DNA of 64,000 bases from JAEZAA01 sp964514485 (lineage in GTDB: Bacteria; Pseudomonadota; Gammaproteobacteria; Pseudomonadales; Oleiphilaceae): assembly GCA_964514485.1 (NCBI GenBank), contig CAZEWG010000004.1, positions 1-64,000 on the forward strand. Reading direction: 5' to 3'. Shown piece after piece: positions 16,579-25,293 of this stretch; the first letter of the stretch is position 1, and each line of letters begins with the position of its first letter. Below the pieces are notes generated by a model that was given only the letters and a program-made list of their open reading frames with translations, made no database searches and was not told the DNA's origin. The translations under genes were made by a program, and so were the position numbers.

Positions 16579-16723
16579 ATGTTTGGTAAAGCGGATACCC
16601 TTATTTCCTTCAGGGAATTTTCGGTAAACTTGCTCCGGGTCAAGTCAGCAGCTACCCTACCCCTATCTCCGATGCCCCTCTATTCATCTGCACACAATGC
16701 GCTTTTTGTCGTAAGGAGTGATA

Positions 16724-18001
16724 ATGCTCGACTCCCTTTCTTTTCTGGATTTGCCGCCCTGGGCAAATACCCTGGTACTTAGCCTGCTCTTGATCGTGGC
16801 TGCCTGGGTGGCCAACTGGATCACCAAACAGGTTTTGGTCCGGGCCCTGGTCAAACTCCTGGCAGCTCCCTTCCGTCAGCATCAGGATCTGTCTCGACAC
16901 GGCGTCATTCCACGGCTTGCCCATATCGTACCGGCGTTGATTCTGGGTGCAGGTGTAGGATTTATTCCGGGCCTTCCCGAGGAGTTGATCGCGGTCGTCC
17001 GTAACGTCTGTAACGCTTTTGTGATACTGACCGTGGCGATGGCCATTGCAGCCTTGCTGAACCTGATCAACTCGGTCTACCAGCGACGTCCGGATGCAGC
17101 CAATCGCCCCATTAAGGGCTATTTGGAGGTCATCAAGATCATTGTCTATGCGGTGTCAGTTCTGCTGATGATCGCCACTTTAATCGACCGCTCGCCGCTG
17201 ATTCTGCTCTCCGGTCTCGGTGCAATGGCCGCGGTGCTCATGCTGATCTTTCAGGACACCCTGCTGTCATTGGTGGCCAGTGTACAGATTGCCTCCAATG
17301 ATATGCTGCGCGTGGGTGACTGGATCGAAATGCCCCAGTTGAATGCAGATGGATTTGTCATCGATATCGCGTTGCATACCGTGAAGGTCCAGAACTGGGA
17401 CAAAACCATCACCACCCTGCCCACCAAGCGCCTGATTACCGAGCCTTTTAAAAACTGGCGGGGAATGTTCGAATCTGGTGGCCGGCGGATCAAGCGCTCC
17501 CTGTTTATTGATCAAAACAGCGTGCGCTTTTTATCGGAGAGTGAGGCACAAAACCTGACACGCTTTGTTCTGTTGCGTGACTATCTTGAGCAAAAGAAGG
17601 AAGAATTAACGGAGTGGAACGCCAAGTTGGCGGAACATGGCCGCGAGCCGGTGAATACCCGTCGCATTACCAATATTGGAACCTTCCGTGCCTATGTGGA
17701 GCGCTACCTGCGCAATCATCCTTTCATTCATCAGGATATGACCATGCTGGTCAGGCAATTGGCGCCGGGCCCGGAAGGGTTACCCCTGGAAATCTATTGT
17801 TTCACGGCCAAGACGGCCTGGGTGGATCATGAAGGCATCCAATCGGATATCTTTGACCACCTGCTGGCCATCCTTCCTGAGTTTGGTCTGCGGGTCTACC
17901 AGCAACCCAGTGGTGCAGACATGAGGGGAATGGTGGAGAACCTGAGCCGTGCGGAGCTGGCCGGCCCCGATCAACTGGCCGCCCTGACCCAGGTTAAATA
18001 G
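16724..18001 (+). CDS. MscS-family mechanosensitive channel
   Basis: This 425-residue inner-membrane protein has five predicted helices. They end in the pore-lining segment LLSGLGAMAAVLMLIFQDTLLSLVASVQI, followed by the MscS beta domain RVGDWIEMPQLNADGFVIDIALHTVKVQNWDKTITTLPTKRL. The length and the long soluble insert (about 260-360) fit the YbdG/YjeP-side branch, close to E. coli YbdG (415). AAGGAG lies five bases ahead of the ATG at 16724. Such channels release solutes at hypo-osmotic shock, although YbdG-like members gate with low conductance. Confidence 0.88.
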   Translation: MLDSLSFLDLPPWANTLVLSLLLIVAAWVANWITKQVLVRALVKLLAAPFRQHQDLSRHGVIPRLAHIVPALILGAGVGFIPGLPEELIAVVRNVCNAFVILTVAMAIAALLNLINSVYQRRPDAANRPIKGYLEVIKIIVYAVSVLLMIATLIDRSPLILLSGLGAMAAVLMLIFQDTLLSLVASVQIASNDMLRVGDWIEMPQLNADGFVIDIALHTVKVQNWDKTITTLPTKRLITEPFKNWRGMFESGGRRIKRSLFIDQNSVRFLSESEAQNLTRFVLLRDYLEQKKEELTEWNAKLAEHGREPVNTRRITNIGTFRAYVERYLRNHPFIHQDMTMLVRQLAPGPEGLPLEIYCFTAKTAWVDHEGIQSDIFDHLLAILPEFGLRVYQQPSGADMRGMVENLSRAELAGPDQLAALTQVK

Positions 18002-18014
18002 CCGTCGCCTGATG

Positions 18015-18053
18015 CCCTAGCCGGGACTGAGCGGTGCGCTCTCCCGGCTAGGG
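18015..18053. terminator. Strong two-part hairpin between convergent genes
   Basis: Perfect 12-base arms CCCTAGCCGGGA (18015-18026) and TCCCGGCTAGGG (18042-18053) enclose GAGCG-GTG-CGCTC, giving a 17-pair stem with one two-base bulge. There is no long T-run on either side. Its place between convergent mscS-like and uspA genes favours an end-of-transcript role. Confidence 0.6.
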
Positions 18054-18099
18054 AAACTACCTTATTGACGAGGCAATCGCCTTAGGCGGACAGGCTTTA

Positions 18100-18948
18100 C
18101 TAGGGAGCAGGTACCGCCAGGATATCGCATTCGACCTGGCTCAACAGCTGCTTAGCCACACTGCCGATCAACAGACGCTTGACCGCGCCATAGCCTTGCA
18201 CCCCGATTACCAACACATCCGCCTCAGTTGTTTTAACGGAGTTGGCGACCAGTTTGATGGCATTGCCTTCTTCAAGAATGATCTCGGGCTTGCCTTTGGC
18301 CCAGGTTTTGGTGCTCACCAGTTTATCAATATCTGGCAACACTGCCTGACGACAGGCTTCCACCTCTTCTGGTGTTAATTCCCGATCGGGGCCCGCGTAA
18401 GCCATGCGATCCTGAGGGACCGCGACAAAGGCGTGAGCAAGGCTGCACTCCGTGGAAGCCAAAAGCCCAAACTTCTCCGCCGTACTCAGCACATTTTCAG
18501 AGATCGGTGACAAATCCACGGCCAGCAGGGTTTTGTGATAAAGATCGTCCGCCTTGCGGTTGACCATCAACACCGGGCGCCGGCTCATCCGAATCACCCG
18601 CTCCACCGTGGTGCCAACAAAGGTATCTCTGAGCAGCTGGCGACGGAAGGAACCCACAATAATGAGATCTGCCTGGAGTTCTTCAGCAACTTCGGAAATC
18701 GTCTGGCAAGGCTCCCCTACCCTGACTACCACATCAACGGAGCTTTCTTCACGCCCCAGTTGTTTTAAAGACTCCTGCAACACGCTGTTGGCATCTTGCA
18801 TATAGGCGGTCTTCAGCCCCAAGGGCAGTTCGGTGTCCACAACGTGAAGCAGCGTAAGTTCTGCTTGAAGGTGCTCGGCAAGAGACAGTGCCCGCTGTAG
18901 GGCAACATCTGATCGTGTCGATAAATCAGACGCTACAAGTAATTTCAT
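18100..18948 (-). CDS. Tandem universal stress protein
   Basis: This 282-residue protein has two UspA domains (about 1-140 and 150-282). Each ends with an ATP-binding type glycine motif: IIVGSFRRQLLRDTFVGTTVERVIRMS in the first and VLVIGVQGYGAVKRLLIGSVAKQLLSQ in the second. The tandem UspE-like form is common in proteobacteria. AGGAAG precedes the ATG at 18948. Its exact stress role is not determined. It is transcribed alone and convergent with the MscS-like gene. Confidence 0.9.
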   Translation of the reverse strand: MKLLVASDLSTRSDVALQRALSLAEHLQAELTLLHVVDTELPLGLKTAYMQDANSVLQESLKQLGREESSVDVVVRVGEPCQTISEVAEELQADLIIVGSFRRQLLRDTFVGTTVERVIRMSRRPVLMVNRKADDLYHKTLLAVDLSPISENVLSTAEKFGLLASTECSLAHAFVAVPQDRMAYAGPDRELTPEEVEACRQAVLPDIDKLVSTKTWAKGKPEIILEEGNAIKLVANSVKTTEADVLVIGVQGYGAVKRLLIGSVAKQLLSQVECDILAVPAP

Positions 18949-19232
18949 GATGACTTCCTGTATCCGGAATAGATTCAATCCAAAACATTAAGACGCAATA
19001 TTGGACAAGACTCCTTGATTCTAAGCAACTATTACCCGTTTTGGGACTAGAACCTTTAAAGATGGCTAAAACGCGAGAATGCCGGGAGGCCGTTTACGTG
19101 ACAGAAATGTGTTTTATCGGGAGATCTCCTTTCCGGGATACCAGGAGACTCCGTGATGGCGGCCTTTCGCCTTGACTGCGGTGGGCCACCTTTGTTGTTG
19201 CGTGTCTTACTTCATGAGTTGGAAACGGCGCC
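18949..19232. other. Intergenic stretch, no gene seen
   Basis: Between uspA and the trpS terminator I find no supported gene. A long plus-strand frame beginning near 19153 mostly lies opposite trpS and has no ribosome site. The region should hold the uspA promoter, but I cannot assign clear hexamers. Confidence 0.4.
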
Positions 19233-19258
19233 AAAAAAGACTAGCCCCCGAAGGGGCC
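19233..19258 (-). terminator. trpS intrinsic terminator
   Basis: Read on the minus strand, the stem GCCCC-TTCG-GGGGC (19257-19244), with the very stable TTCG loop, is followed by TAGTCTTTTTT. It sits 27 bases past the trpS stop. Confidence 0.85.
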
Positions 19259-19284
19259 ATTCCTTGAGTCGCTATGAGAGCCGC

Positions 19285-20298
19285 TTAAGCTCCCAACGGA
19301 CCGATCCCGACCAGTTCACGAATGCGTGCCATGGTGGGTGTGGCCCGCTCGCGAGCCCGCTCGGCGCCTTTTTTGAGGATGCGGTCAATCTCGGCCGGGT
19401 CGCTGATCAGACGTTGATAGTTGTCCCGCTTGTCCTTCAGCATTTCATTGAGATATTCAAACAACTGCTGTTTGGCTTCACCCCAGGCAATGCCGTTTTC
19501 GTAACGGCGCCGCATCTCTGCGATTTCATCGGGCTTGGCAAAGGCGGAATAAATGCCGAACAGGGTGCAGGTATCCGGATCTTTCGGCTCTCCAGGCTCC
19601 AGGGAGTTTGTCTTGATCTTCATGATCAGTTTGCGAAGCTTGGTTTCGCTTTCAAACAGAGGAATGGTGTTGTTATAACTCTTGGACATTTTGCGCCCGT
19701 CCAGCCCTTTCAACACCATGGTGCTTTCATCAACCACAGCCTCGGGCATCAGGAAAGTTTCACCAAACAGGTAGTTGAAACGCTGGGCAATATCCCGGGT
19801 CATTTCCAGGTGCTGGAGCTGATCTTTACCGACCGGCACATGGGTGGCGTTAAACATCAGAATATCCGCGGCCATTAGGATGGGATAGCAAAACAGCCCC
19901 ATGGTCACGCCCTTATCCGGGTCGGCGGAGTTGGCCTCGACGTTTTCCTGAACCACCGCTTTGTAGGCATGGGCCCGGTTCATCAGTCCCTTCGCCGCCA
20001 CACAGGTCAGAATCCAGTTCAATTCAGTGATTTCAGGAATATCCGACTGGCGGTAAAACACCACTTTATCCGGGTCCAGGCCGCAGGCCAGCCAGGTTGC
20101 GGCAACTGCCAGGGCGCTTTCCTTGACCCTTGCCGGCTCCTGGCACTTGATCAGGGCATGGTAATCCGCCAGAAAGAAAAAAGACTGGCCACTGCTGGCA
20201 TTGCTGGACTCAATCGCAGGACGGATAGCTCCCGCATAGTTGCCTAAGTGGGGAATTCCCGTCGTCGTAATACCCGTAAGGACTGTTTGCTGACTCAT
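19285..20298 (-). CDS. trpS: Tryptophan-tRNA ligase
   Basis: The protein has 337 residues and is a class I synthetase. The HIGH-like motif is TTGIPHLGNYAGAI near residues 12-25 and the KMSKS loop is GRKMSKSYNN. VPVGKDQLQHLEMTRDIA is the TrpRS tryptophan-pocket region. It charges tRNA-Trp in the cytoplasm. The ATG start is followed by MSQQTVLTGI as in relatives. It is a single gene with its own terminator. Confidence 0.97.
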   Translation of the reverse strand: MSQQTVLTGITTTGIPHLGNYAGAIRPAIESSNASSGQSFFFLADYHALIKCQEPARVKESALAVAATWLACGLDPDKVVFYRQSDIPEITELNWILTCVAAKGLMNRAHAYKAVVQENVEANSADPDKGVTMGLFCYPILMAADILMFNATHVPVGKDQLQHLEMTRDIAQRFNYLFGETFLMPEAVVDESTMVLKGLDGRKMSKSYNNTIPLFESETKLRKLIMKIKTNSLEPGEPKDPDTCTLFGIYSAFAKPDEIAEMRRRYENGIAWGEAKQQLFEYLNEMLKDKRDNYQRLISDPAEIDRILKKGAERARERATPTMARIRELVGIGPLGA

Positions 20299-20400
20299 GG
20301 AGACTCGCTAATCTAGATTCGGTAACAAGGGCAGAACCTTATACCATGAGCCCAGCTAAAATCCAGCCTTAGCCATAAGCCCTGGGCGCTTCCTGCCGGG

Positions 20401-21093
20401 TCACAGGCTGCCTTGGCTGGCCTCCAGGCTGGTTAGGGCCACCGCCCCGCTAATGAGAGTCACGACCAGCGACTCGGCATCCTGAGCGATTTGCTCTCGC
20501 TGATCCTTGTGCTCGATGTAATCCATGGACAGGATGAACAGTTCGCGAATGGTGATGGTGCACAGTTGCTGGAGGCGATCATCGCTCAAGGTCGGCAACA
20601 GGTTCCGGTTCCGGATATCCTCCGCCATATCGTCCACAAACTGCGCCATGGCTTCCCGTAGCGCCTTTCTCAGTATCGGCGATGCGCCGTGCAGTTCGCG
20701 CACGCCCAGCATGAAGGCATTGGGACGTTTTGCCGAAAACTCCAGGAACAAACGCACCGTCACCCGAACCACGTGCCGGATCCGCTCCAAATCAAACCCG
20801 CCAATGGATTGGCCGGATACGCTCTGCCCTTTTTCCAACAGCGAATCCATGGCTTCCAGCCGTAACTTCCTTAACGGTTCCCTTAGTTCCTGCACCACAT
20901 TTTCAATAATCGCCAGGCCGAGTTCATCGAGGTTTTTAAAATGGCGATAAAAGGTATTGGGGTTCAGCCCAGCTTCACGACCAATTTCGCGGATGCCCAG
21001 CGCCTGCAGGCTGCGGGTACGTACCACGAGTGCGAGCGCGGCTTCCATTAACAGGGTTTTGCCATGGGCGGCAACAGATTTAGCTACTGACAT
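20401..21093 (-). CDS. TetR-family regulator (FabR-like), divergent from BVMO
   Basis: This 230-residue protein has an N-terminal TetR helix-turn-helix (about 25-70: LGIREIGREAGLNPNTFYRHFKNLDELG), close to the FabR pattern. The C-terminal ligand domain has no recognised signature. Divergence from the Baeyer-Villiger monooxygenase gene, and a 24-base palindrome between them, make it the likely local repressor. The effector could be a ketone, ester or fatty acyl compound. FabR itself controls unsaturated fatty acid genes, so orthology is possible but unproven. Confidence 0.82.
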   Translation of the reverse strand: MSVAKSVAAHGKTLLMEAALALVVRTRSLQALGIREIGREAGLNPNTFYRHFKNLDELGLAIIENVVQELREPLRKLRLEAMDSLLEKGQSVSGQSIGGFDLERIRHVVRVTVRLFLEFSAKRPNAFMLGVRELHGASPILRKALREAMAQFVDDMAEDIRNRNLLPTLSDDRLQQLCTITIRELFILSMDYIEHKDQREQIAQDAESLVVTLISGAVALTSLEASQGSL

Positions 21094-21144
21094 TGAGTTA
21101 AAGCCTTCACAAGAATGTTCAAACTATCTTAGAACTACTTGACC

Positions 21145-21168
21145 GAAGAGTATACATATGTCTACTCT
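21145..21168. promoter_or_regulatory. 24-base palindromic operator between tetR and BVMO genes
   Basis: Perfect outer arms AAGAGTA (21145-21151) and TACTCTT (21162-21168) share one centre with the inner palindrome ACATATGT (21153-21160). Only one base pair of twelve is mismatched. GTATACAT also occurs twice (21149 and 21169), 20 bases apart. A possible -35, TTGACC, lies at 21138-21143. This is the expected place and shape for a TetR dimer site. Confidence 0.72.
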
Positions 21169-21217
21169 TGTATACATCCGTACACTTGTGCAGTACCAGC
21201 GAGGAGAGGAATTCGCC

Positions 21218-22768
21218 ATGAACGCGCAGGCAAACGCTAAAAACAACAAAGTGCAACACCACAAAATTGCCATTATTGGCACTGGCTTTGCCGGTCTTGG
21301 CATGGCGATTCAACTGAAAAAGAGCGGTGAGCGGGATTTTATATTGTTCGAACGGGAAGCCGGTGTCGGTGGCACCTGGCGTGTCAATCATTATCCCGGT
21401 TGTGCCTGTGACGTCCAATCTCACCTGTATTCCTTTTCTTTTGAGCCCAACCCGAAGTGGTCACGCATGTACGCCCCTCAGGCCGAGATTAAGGCCTATC
21501 TGGAGGCTTGCGCGGACAAATATCACCTCATGCCCTATATCCGCCTGAACACGCCAATTATGAGCGCACGCTGGGATGACGCTGCCAATCTGTGGCGACT
21601 GGAGGATACCCAAGGCAACCAGTATACGGCCAACGTCTTGATCTCTGGCATGGGCGGGCTGTCCACGCCTGCATTTCCCAAAATCAATGGCCTGGAATCC
21701 TTCAAGGGCAAAGTGTTCCATTCCCAGCAGTGGGATCATGATTACGATCTCACCGGCAAGCGGGTTGCGGTGATTGGTACAGGCGCGTCAGCCATCCAGT
21801 TTGTTCCCCAGATCCAACCCAAAGTGGCCCGTCTGGATCTCTACCAGCGCACCCCACCCTGGATTCTGCCCAAACCGGATCGCCCCATCACTGCTGCTGA
21901 ACAAACGCTGTTTAAACTCGTACCCGCCGCACAACAAGCGATGCGAGCCGCTATTTACACCACACTGGAGGCCCGCGTGGCCGGCTTTACCATTAACCCG
22001 CGGTTGATGGTGATTGCCAAGCGCTGGGCCCTCAATCACATCCGTACCCAGATCCAGGATCCTGAACTGCGCCGAAAAGTGACGCCCGACTATACCATTG
22101 GCTGTAAGCGTATTCTGTTATCCAATGATTATTATCCGGCACTGGACCAACCCAATGTGGATGTGATTACCACCGGTATCCAGGAGGTTCGTGCCCACAG
22201 CGTGGTCACAGCGGACGGTCAGGAGCGTCAGGTGGATGCGATTATTCTCGGCACCGGATTTGCCGCAACGGATCCTGTCCCCCCCAATCTGGTGTTCGGC
22301 CGCAACGGCGTGGACTTGGCAGAGCTTTGGAAGTCCGGGCCCGAAGCCTACAAAGGCACCACCGTTGCCGGTTTCCCCAACCTGTTCTTTATTGTCGGCC
22401 CCAATACGGGCTTAGGCCATAGTTCCATGGTCTATATGATCGAGTCCCAGATCACCTATATTCTCGATGCGCTTCAGCAAATGGAGAAGCGCCGCGTCCA
22501 GGTCATTGAGGTGAAATCCGAAGTACAAGCGGATTTTAACCGCAAGATTCACCGTCAGCTGAATGGGTCGGTGTGGAATACCGGTGGCTGCATGAGTTGG
22601 TATCGCCATCCGGTGAGCGGTAAAAACACCTCTTTGTGGCCCAGTTATACCTGGCGGTTCCGGCAGATCACGAAAAACTTTGATGCGCCGGCCTATCACC
22701 TGATCTCTCGGAGCCCCCAACCTGCTCCAGAGGAACATCCCCTGTCAGAACCTCTCACTAACATTTAA
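21218..22768 (+). CDS. Flavin-containing Baeyer-Villiger monooxygenase
   Basis: This 516-residue protein carries the Rossmann motif GTGFAG (residues 21-26) for FAD, the BVMO fingerprint FxGxxxHxxxW at 162-172 (F162, G164, H168, W172) and a second Rossmann motif VIGTGASAIQ for NADPH. BVMOs insert oxygen next to a ketone carbonyl to give an ester or lactone using NADPH and O2. The ATG at 21218 has AGAGGA seven bases ahead, favoured over an earlier in-frame ATG at 21158 that lies inside the operator. The hydrolase gene that follows could cleave the ester product. The substrate is unknown. Confidence 0.94.
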   Translation: MNAQANAKNNKVQHHKIAIIGTGFAGLGMAIQLKKSGERDFILFEREAGVGGTWRVNHYPGCACDVQSHLYSFSFEPNPKWSRMYAPQAEIKAYLEACADKYHLMPYIRLNTPIMSARWDDAANLWRLEDTQGNQYTANVLISGMGGLSTPAFPKINGLESFKGKVFHSQQWDHDYDLTGKRVAVIGTGASAIQFVPQIQPKVARLDLYQRTPPWILPKPDRPITAAEQTLFKLVPAAQQAMRAAIYTTLEARVAGFTINPRLMVIAKRWALNHIRTQIQDPELRRKVTPDYTIGCKRILLSNDYYPALDQPNVDVITTGIQEVRAHSVVTADGQERQVDAIILGTGFAATDPVPPNLVFGRNGVDLAELWKSGPEAYKGTTVAGFPNLFFIVGPNTGLGHSSMVYMIESQITYILDALQQMEKRRVQVIEVKSEVQADFNRKIHRQLNGSVWNTGGCMSWYRHPVSGKNTSLWPSYTWRFRQITKNFDAPAYHLISRSPQPAPEEHPLSEPLTNI

Positions 22769-22891
22769 GTAGCGTTCTGGTGCCGGGTTCAACCGTCAAT
22801 CTGGCTGAGCCCGGCAGCATTCAAGCCAACCCGGTGTTGATGAGAGCAACCGCCCGTAGTGATCACACCCATAACAACGAGGAGACTGTCC

Positions 22892-23893
22892 ATGACTCCC
22901 CAGCATTCCACCTCCCATGCATATCTAAATCATTCCGAACGCCTGCTCGATGACATCGTCGAGCAGTATCTCAGCCACCCCAGCAATGTTGCGACCCAAC
23001 AGGAGTTGGATCAGTGGCGCCCCCGTTATACGCTTTGGAACGGGGTGCAAGCGATGGCGCGGCTCCTGCCAAACCTGAGCGTCAGGCAGTCCCGGGTGGA
23101 TGGCCACAAACTGTGCTACTGGGAGGTTGGGCAGGCCGATCGCCCCACGGTGGTGTTAGTCCATGGGTTTGGTGCCAGTAAGGACAATTGGCTGCGCCTG
23201 ATTCCACGCCTGGCCCGTTATTATCACCTGCTGATACCGGATTTGCCGGGTTTTGGAGAGAGCAGCTTTCATTCACGGGCACGCTACACCTACCAGCGAC
23301 AGGCCCAACGTCTGGCTGAGTGGTATCGGTCTTTGGAGCTGAAGCCTGCCCACTGGGTCGGCAGCTCCATGGGGGGCGCCATTTGCGCGGTACTCGCCGC
23401 TAATCACGCCGATCAGGTTGCTTCAGTTTGTCTGATGAATGCGGCCGGCGTGGCCGGTGCGACGCAAAGTCCGATGATGAATGGCTTGCTGGAAGGTCAA
23501 AATGCCCTGATTCCGGGCTCTGCCTCTGAAGTGTCTCGCCTATTCCAACTGACAACCCACCGTCACCAGCAGTTATGGGCACGAGTCATGCCGCCTTTGT
23601 TGAGCAAGGCCATGATCCATCGTCACTCGATTCATCGTCATATTTTCCGAGACATGCTAACTCCCGAGATTCCCATGCCCCGGGTATTGCAACAAGTGCA
23701 CTCGCCGACCTTGATCATGTGGGGCGATCAGGACAAAATCCTGGATGTAAGCTGCGCCGAGGTTTTCAAAGCCCTCATCCCTCACGCTGAACTCAAGGTG
23801 TATCGCGATATCGGGCACCTCCCCATGCTAGAGGCGCCAAGACTGACAGCACGAGGACTCAACCGCTTCTGGAGAGGTCTTAGTAAACATTAA
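22892..23893 (+). CDS. Alpha/beta hydrolase, probable esterase
   Basis: The 333-residue protein has LVHGFGASKDNW (oxyanion region, 89-100), the nucleophile elbow GSSMG with Ser159, the acid in MWGDQDKIL and the base in DIGHLPMLE. It looks like carboxylesterases and monoacylglycerol lipases. There is no signal peptide. GAGGAG precedes the ATG at 22892. It follows the BVMO gene by about 120 bases on the same strand and ends at a terminator. The likely task is hydrolysis of the ester made by the BVMO, which is inference from pairing. Confidence 0.88.
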   Translation: MTPQHSTSHAYLNHSERLLDDIVEQYLSHPSNVATQQELDQWRPRYTLWNGVQAMARLLPNLSVRQSRVDGHKLCYWEVGQADRPTVVLVHGFGASKDNWLRLIPRLARYYHLLIPDLPGFGESSFHSRARYTYQRQAQRLAEWYRSLELKPAHWVGSSMGGAICAVLAANHADQVASVCLMNAAGVAGATQSPMMNGLLEGQNALIPGSASEVSRLFQLTTHRHQQLWARVMPPLLSKAMIHRHSIHRHIFRDMLTPEIPMPRVLQQVHSPTLIMWGDQDKILDVSCAEVFKALIPHAELKVYRDIGHLPMLEAPRLTARGLNRFWRGLSKH

Positions 23894-23922
23894 CGGAAGC
23901 TAAGTTCGCACCTCCCAACACC

Positions 23923-23953
23923 AAAGCCGCCCCGCCATGGAAGCGGCTTTCTT
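23923..23953 (+). terminator. Terminator of the BVMO-hydrolase unit
   Basis: Arms AAAGCCGC (23923-23930) and GCGGCTTT (23943-23950) with a 12-base loop are followed by CTTTATGG. It lies 30 bases after the hydrolase stop, so the next small gene may depend on read-through. Confidence 0.72.
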
Positions 23954-23974
23954 TATGGATTGAAAGGATACTTT

Positions 23975-24283
23975 ATGCGGAAATTCATCAACTATGCAGA
24001 AACGGCGAAGGACTTCCTGCAAAGCAGCGTCGACAGTGCCGTCTCCAATATTGAGCAGATCCACCTTTCCGTGGCCGATACAGCATTCACCTTGCTGAGC
24101 AATGGGAATACGCCTTCCGAGACCTTGAGCCAGGCTCAGGAAAAGCATCGTGTGGCCGCCCAAGCCGTTTATGAAGCCATTCGTACGGTCAATCGGCGTT
24201 TAGGCGAGCTGGCCACTGATGGTTTTGAAATGCTGGAAGACTCCGAGCTGGCCATGAAAGCCAGGAACCGGGACGGCGGGTAA
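23975..24283 (+). CDS. Small helical protein, phasin-like, unknown
   Basis: The 102-residue soluble protein is predicted almost all helical. Residues 10-50 form amphipathic helices (VSNIEQIHLSVADTAFTLL) and a second helical stretch follows (RVAAQAVYEAIRTVNRRLGELATDGFEML). It has no signal peptide. AAAGGA lies six bases ahead of the ATG at 23975. The look resembles small phasin-type granule proteins, but I see no specific signature. The convergent MerR gene next door and the BVMO/hydrolase upstream suggest a link to lipid or polyester metabolism, which is only a guess. Confidence 0.6.
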   Translation: MRKFINYAETAKDFLQSSVDSAVSNIEQIHLSVADTAFTLLSNGNTPSETLSQAQEKHRVAAQAVYEAIRTVNRRLGELATDGFEMLEDSELAMKARNRDGG

Positions 24284-24328
24284 TCCATTCATCGCCGTCC
24301 CGAGCGGATAAGATAAAGGCTTTACCAG

Positions 24329-25198
24329 CTAGCTCTTTGGCTCGTCGGTCGGCAGCTGACCCGCGTTTGAGGCTTGCGGGCTTGTTTCAGGTTGGCGGAA
24401 CAGGTCTGCAACCCGCTCGGTCAGGAACTTGTTGGCCGCAGCCTCCAGTGCCCGCTGCACCTCCGACTCCACCGCAATCAAGGCCAGTGGGCGCAAGCGC
24501 CAGATTAAATTGGCCAGTTGTGGCAAATCTTCATTAGGTGGAACTTGCCCGCCATAATGGTCAATCAACGGCACGGCAAGCCCCACCAATTCTTGGGCGA
24601 CCCGCTCTACATTGCCTCGTAGAGCCTGCAAAATATCAAATAACTCTGAAATCGGTACACCCAGGCGCACCAGCTCGGCGCCGGCATTCAACAGCCGGGG
24701 CTGATTCAGGCGATAGCCGTTTCGCACAGGCTGGATTAATCCCAGCTCGATTGCCCGCTTCATGTTCTCGTCGGTCAGCGCACCTTCGAACATTTGCAGC
24801 AATTCTTCCTGGCTGACATGGCTGGGAACTTCATTGGTCCAGGGTGTGGTAATTGCTTTTTCTAACCCCAGCAGTTGGCTGAGGTCGGAGCCCTGCTCCC
24901 AAGCTCCCACCATTTCTTTAATGTTGGACAGACTGTAGCCCCGTTGCAGCAGGTTACCAATCAGTCGTAAGCGGGATAAATGGAGATCGGAGTAAATGCC
25001 CGTACGCCCCCGGCGCTCAGGTGGCGGGAGCAATCCGCGATCTTGATAGGCGCGGACATTGCGAACCGTGGTCCCGGCGGCACGTGCGAGTTCGTCAACC
25101 GTATATTCGGCTGTCGTCGCAGTTTCGGTCTCCGCTGGCTTTTCCGTTGGAAACAGGGAGTTGTAGATCAGTGATAATGCATTTTGAGGGAGTTTCAT
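24329..25198 (-). CDS. MerR-family transcriptional regulator
   Basis: This 289-residue protein has a MerR DNA-binding region at about residues 30-100 (YTVDELARAAGTTVRNVRAYQDRGLLPPPERRGRTGIY) and a long C-terminal effector region with no cysteine pair typical of metal sensors. It therefore responds to something other than a simple metal. The start at the ATG at 25198 has no strong ribosome site; an earlier in-frame codon at 25228 is possible. The gene is convergent with the small helical protein. The target is unknown, with the neighbouring genes as first candidates. Confidence 0.85.
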   Translation of the reverse strand: MKLPQNALSLIYNSLFPTEKPAETETATTAEYTVDELARAAGTTVRNVRAYQDRGLLPPPERRGRTGIYSDLHLSRLRLIGNLLQRGYSLSNIKEMVGAWEQGSDLSQLLGLEKAITTPWTNEVPSHVSQEELLQMFEGALTDENMKRAIELGLIQPVRNGYRLNQPRLLNAGAELVRLGVPISELFDILQALRGNVERVAQELVGLAVPLIDHYGGQVPPNEDLPQLANLIWRLRPLALIAVESEVQRALEAAANKFLTERVADLFRQPETSPQASNAGQLPTDEPKS

Positions 25199-25293
25199 AA
25201 GGCGAAATATTACCCGATTCCGCCCCAACTCGCCATGACCTCAATGGGCTCAGTGCAGAAGAATGTAATGGGGTTCTGAATTTACCGAGAAAT

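Noticed and set aside
19153..19878. A 241-codon plus-strand frame over the trpS 3' end
   Set aside because: Mostly antisense to trpS and crossing its terminator; no ribosome site.
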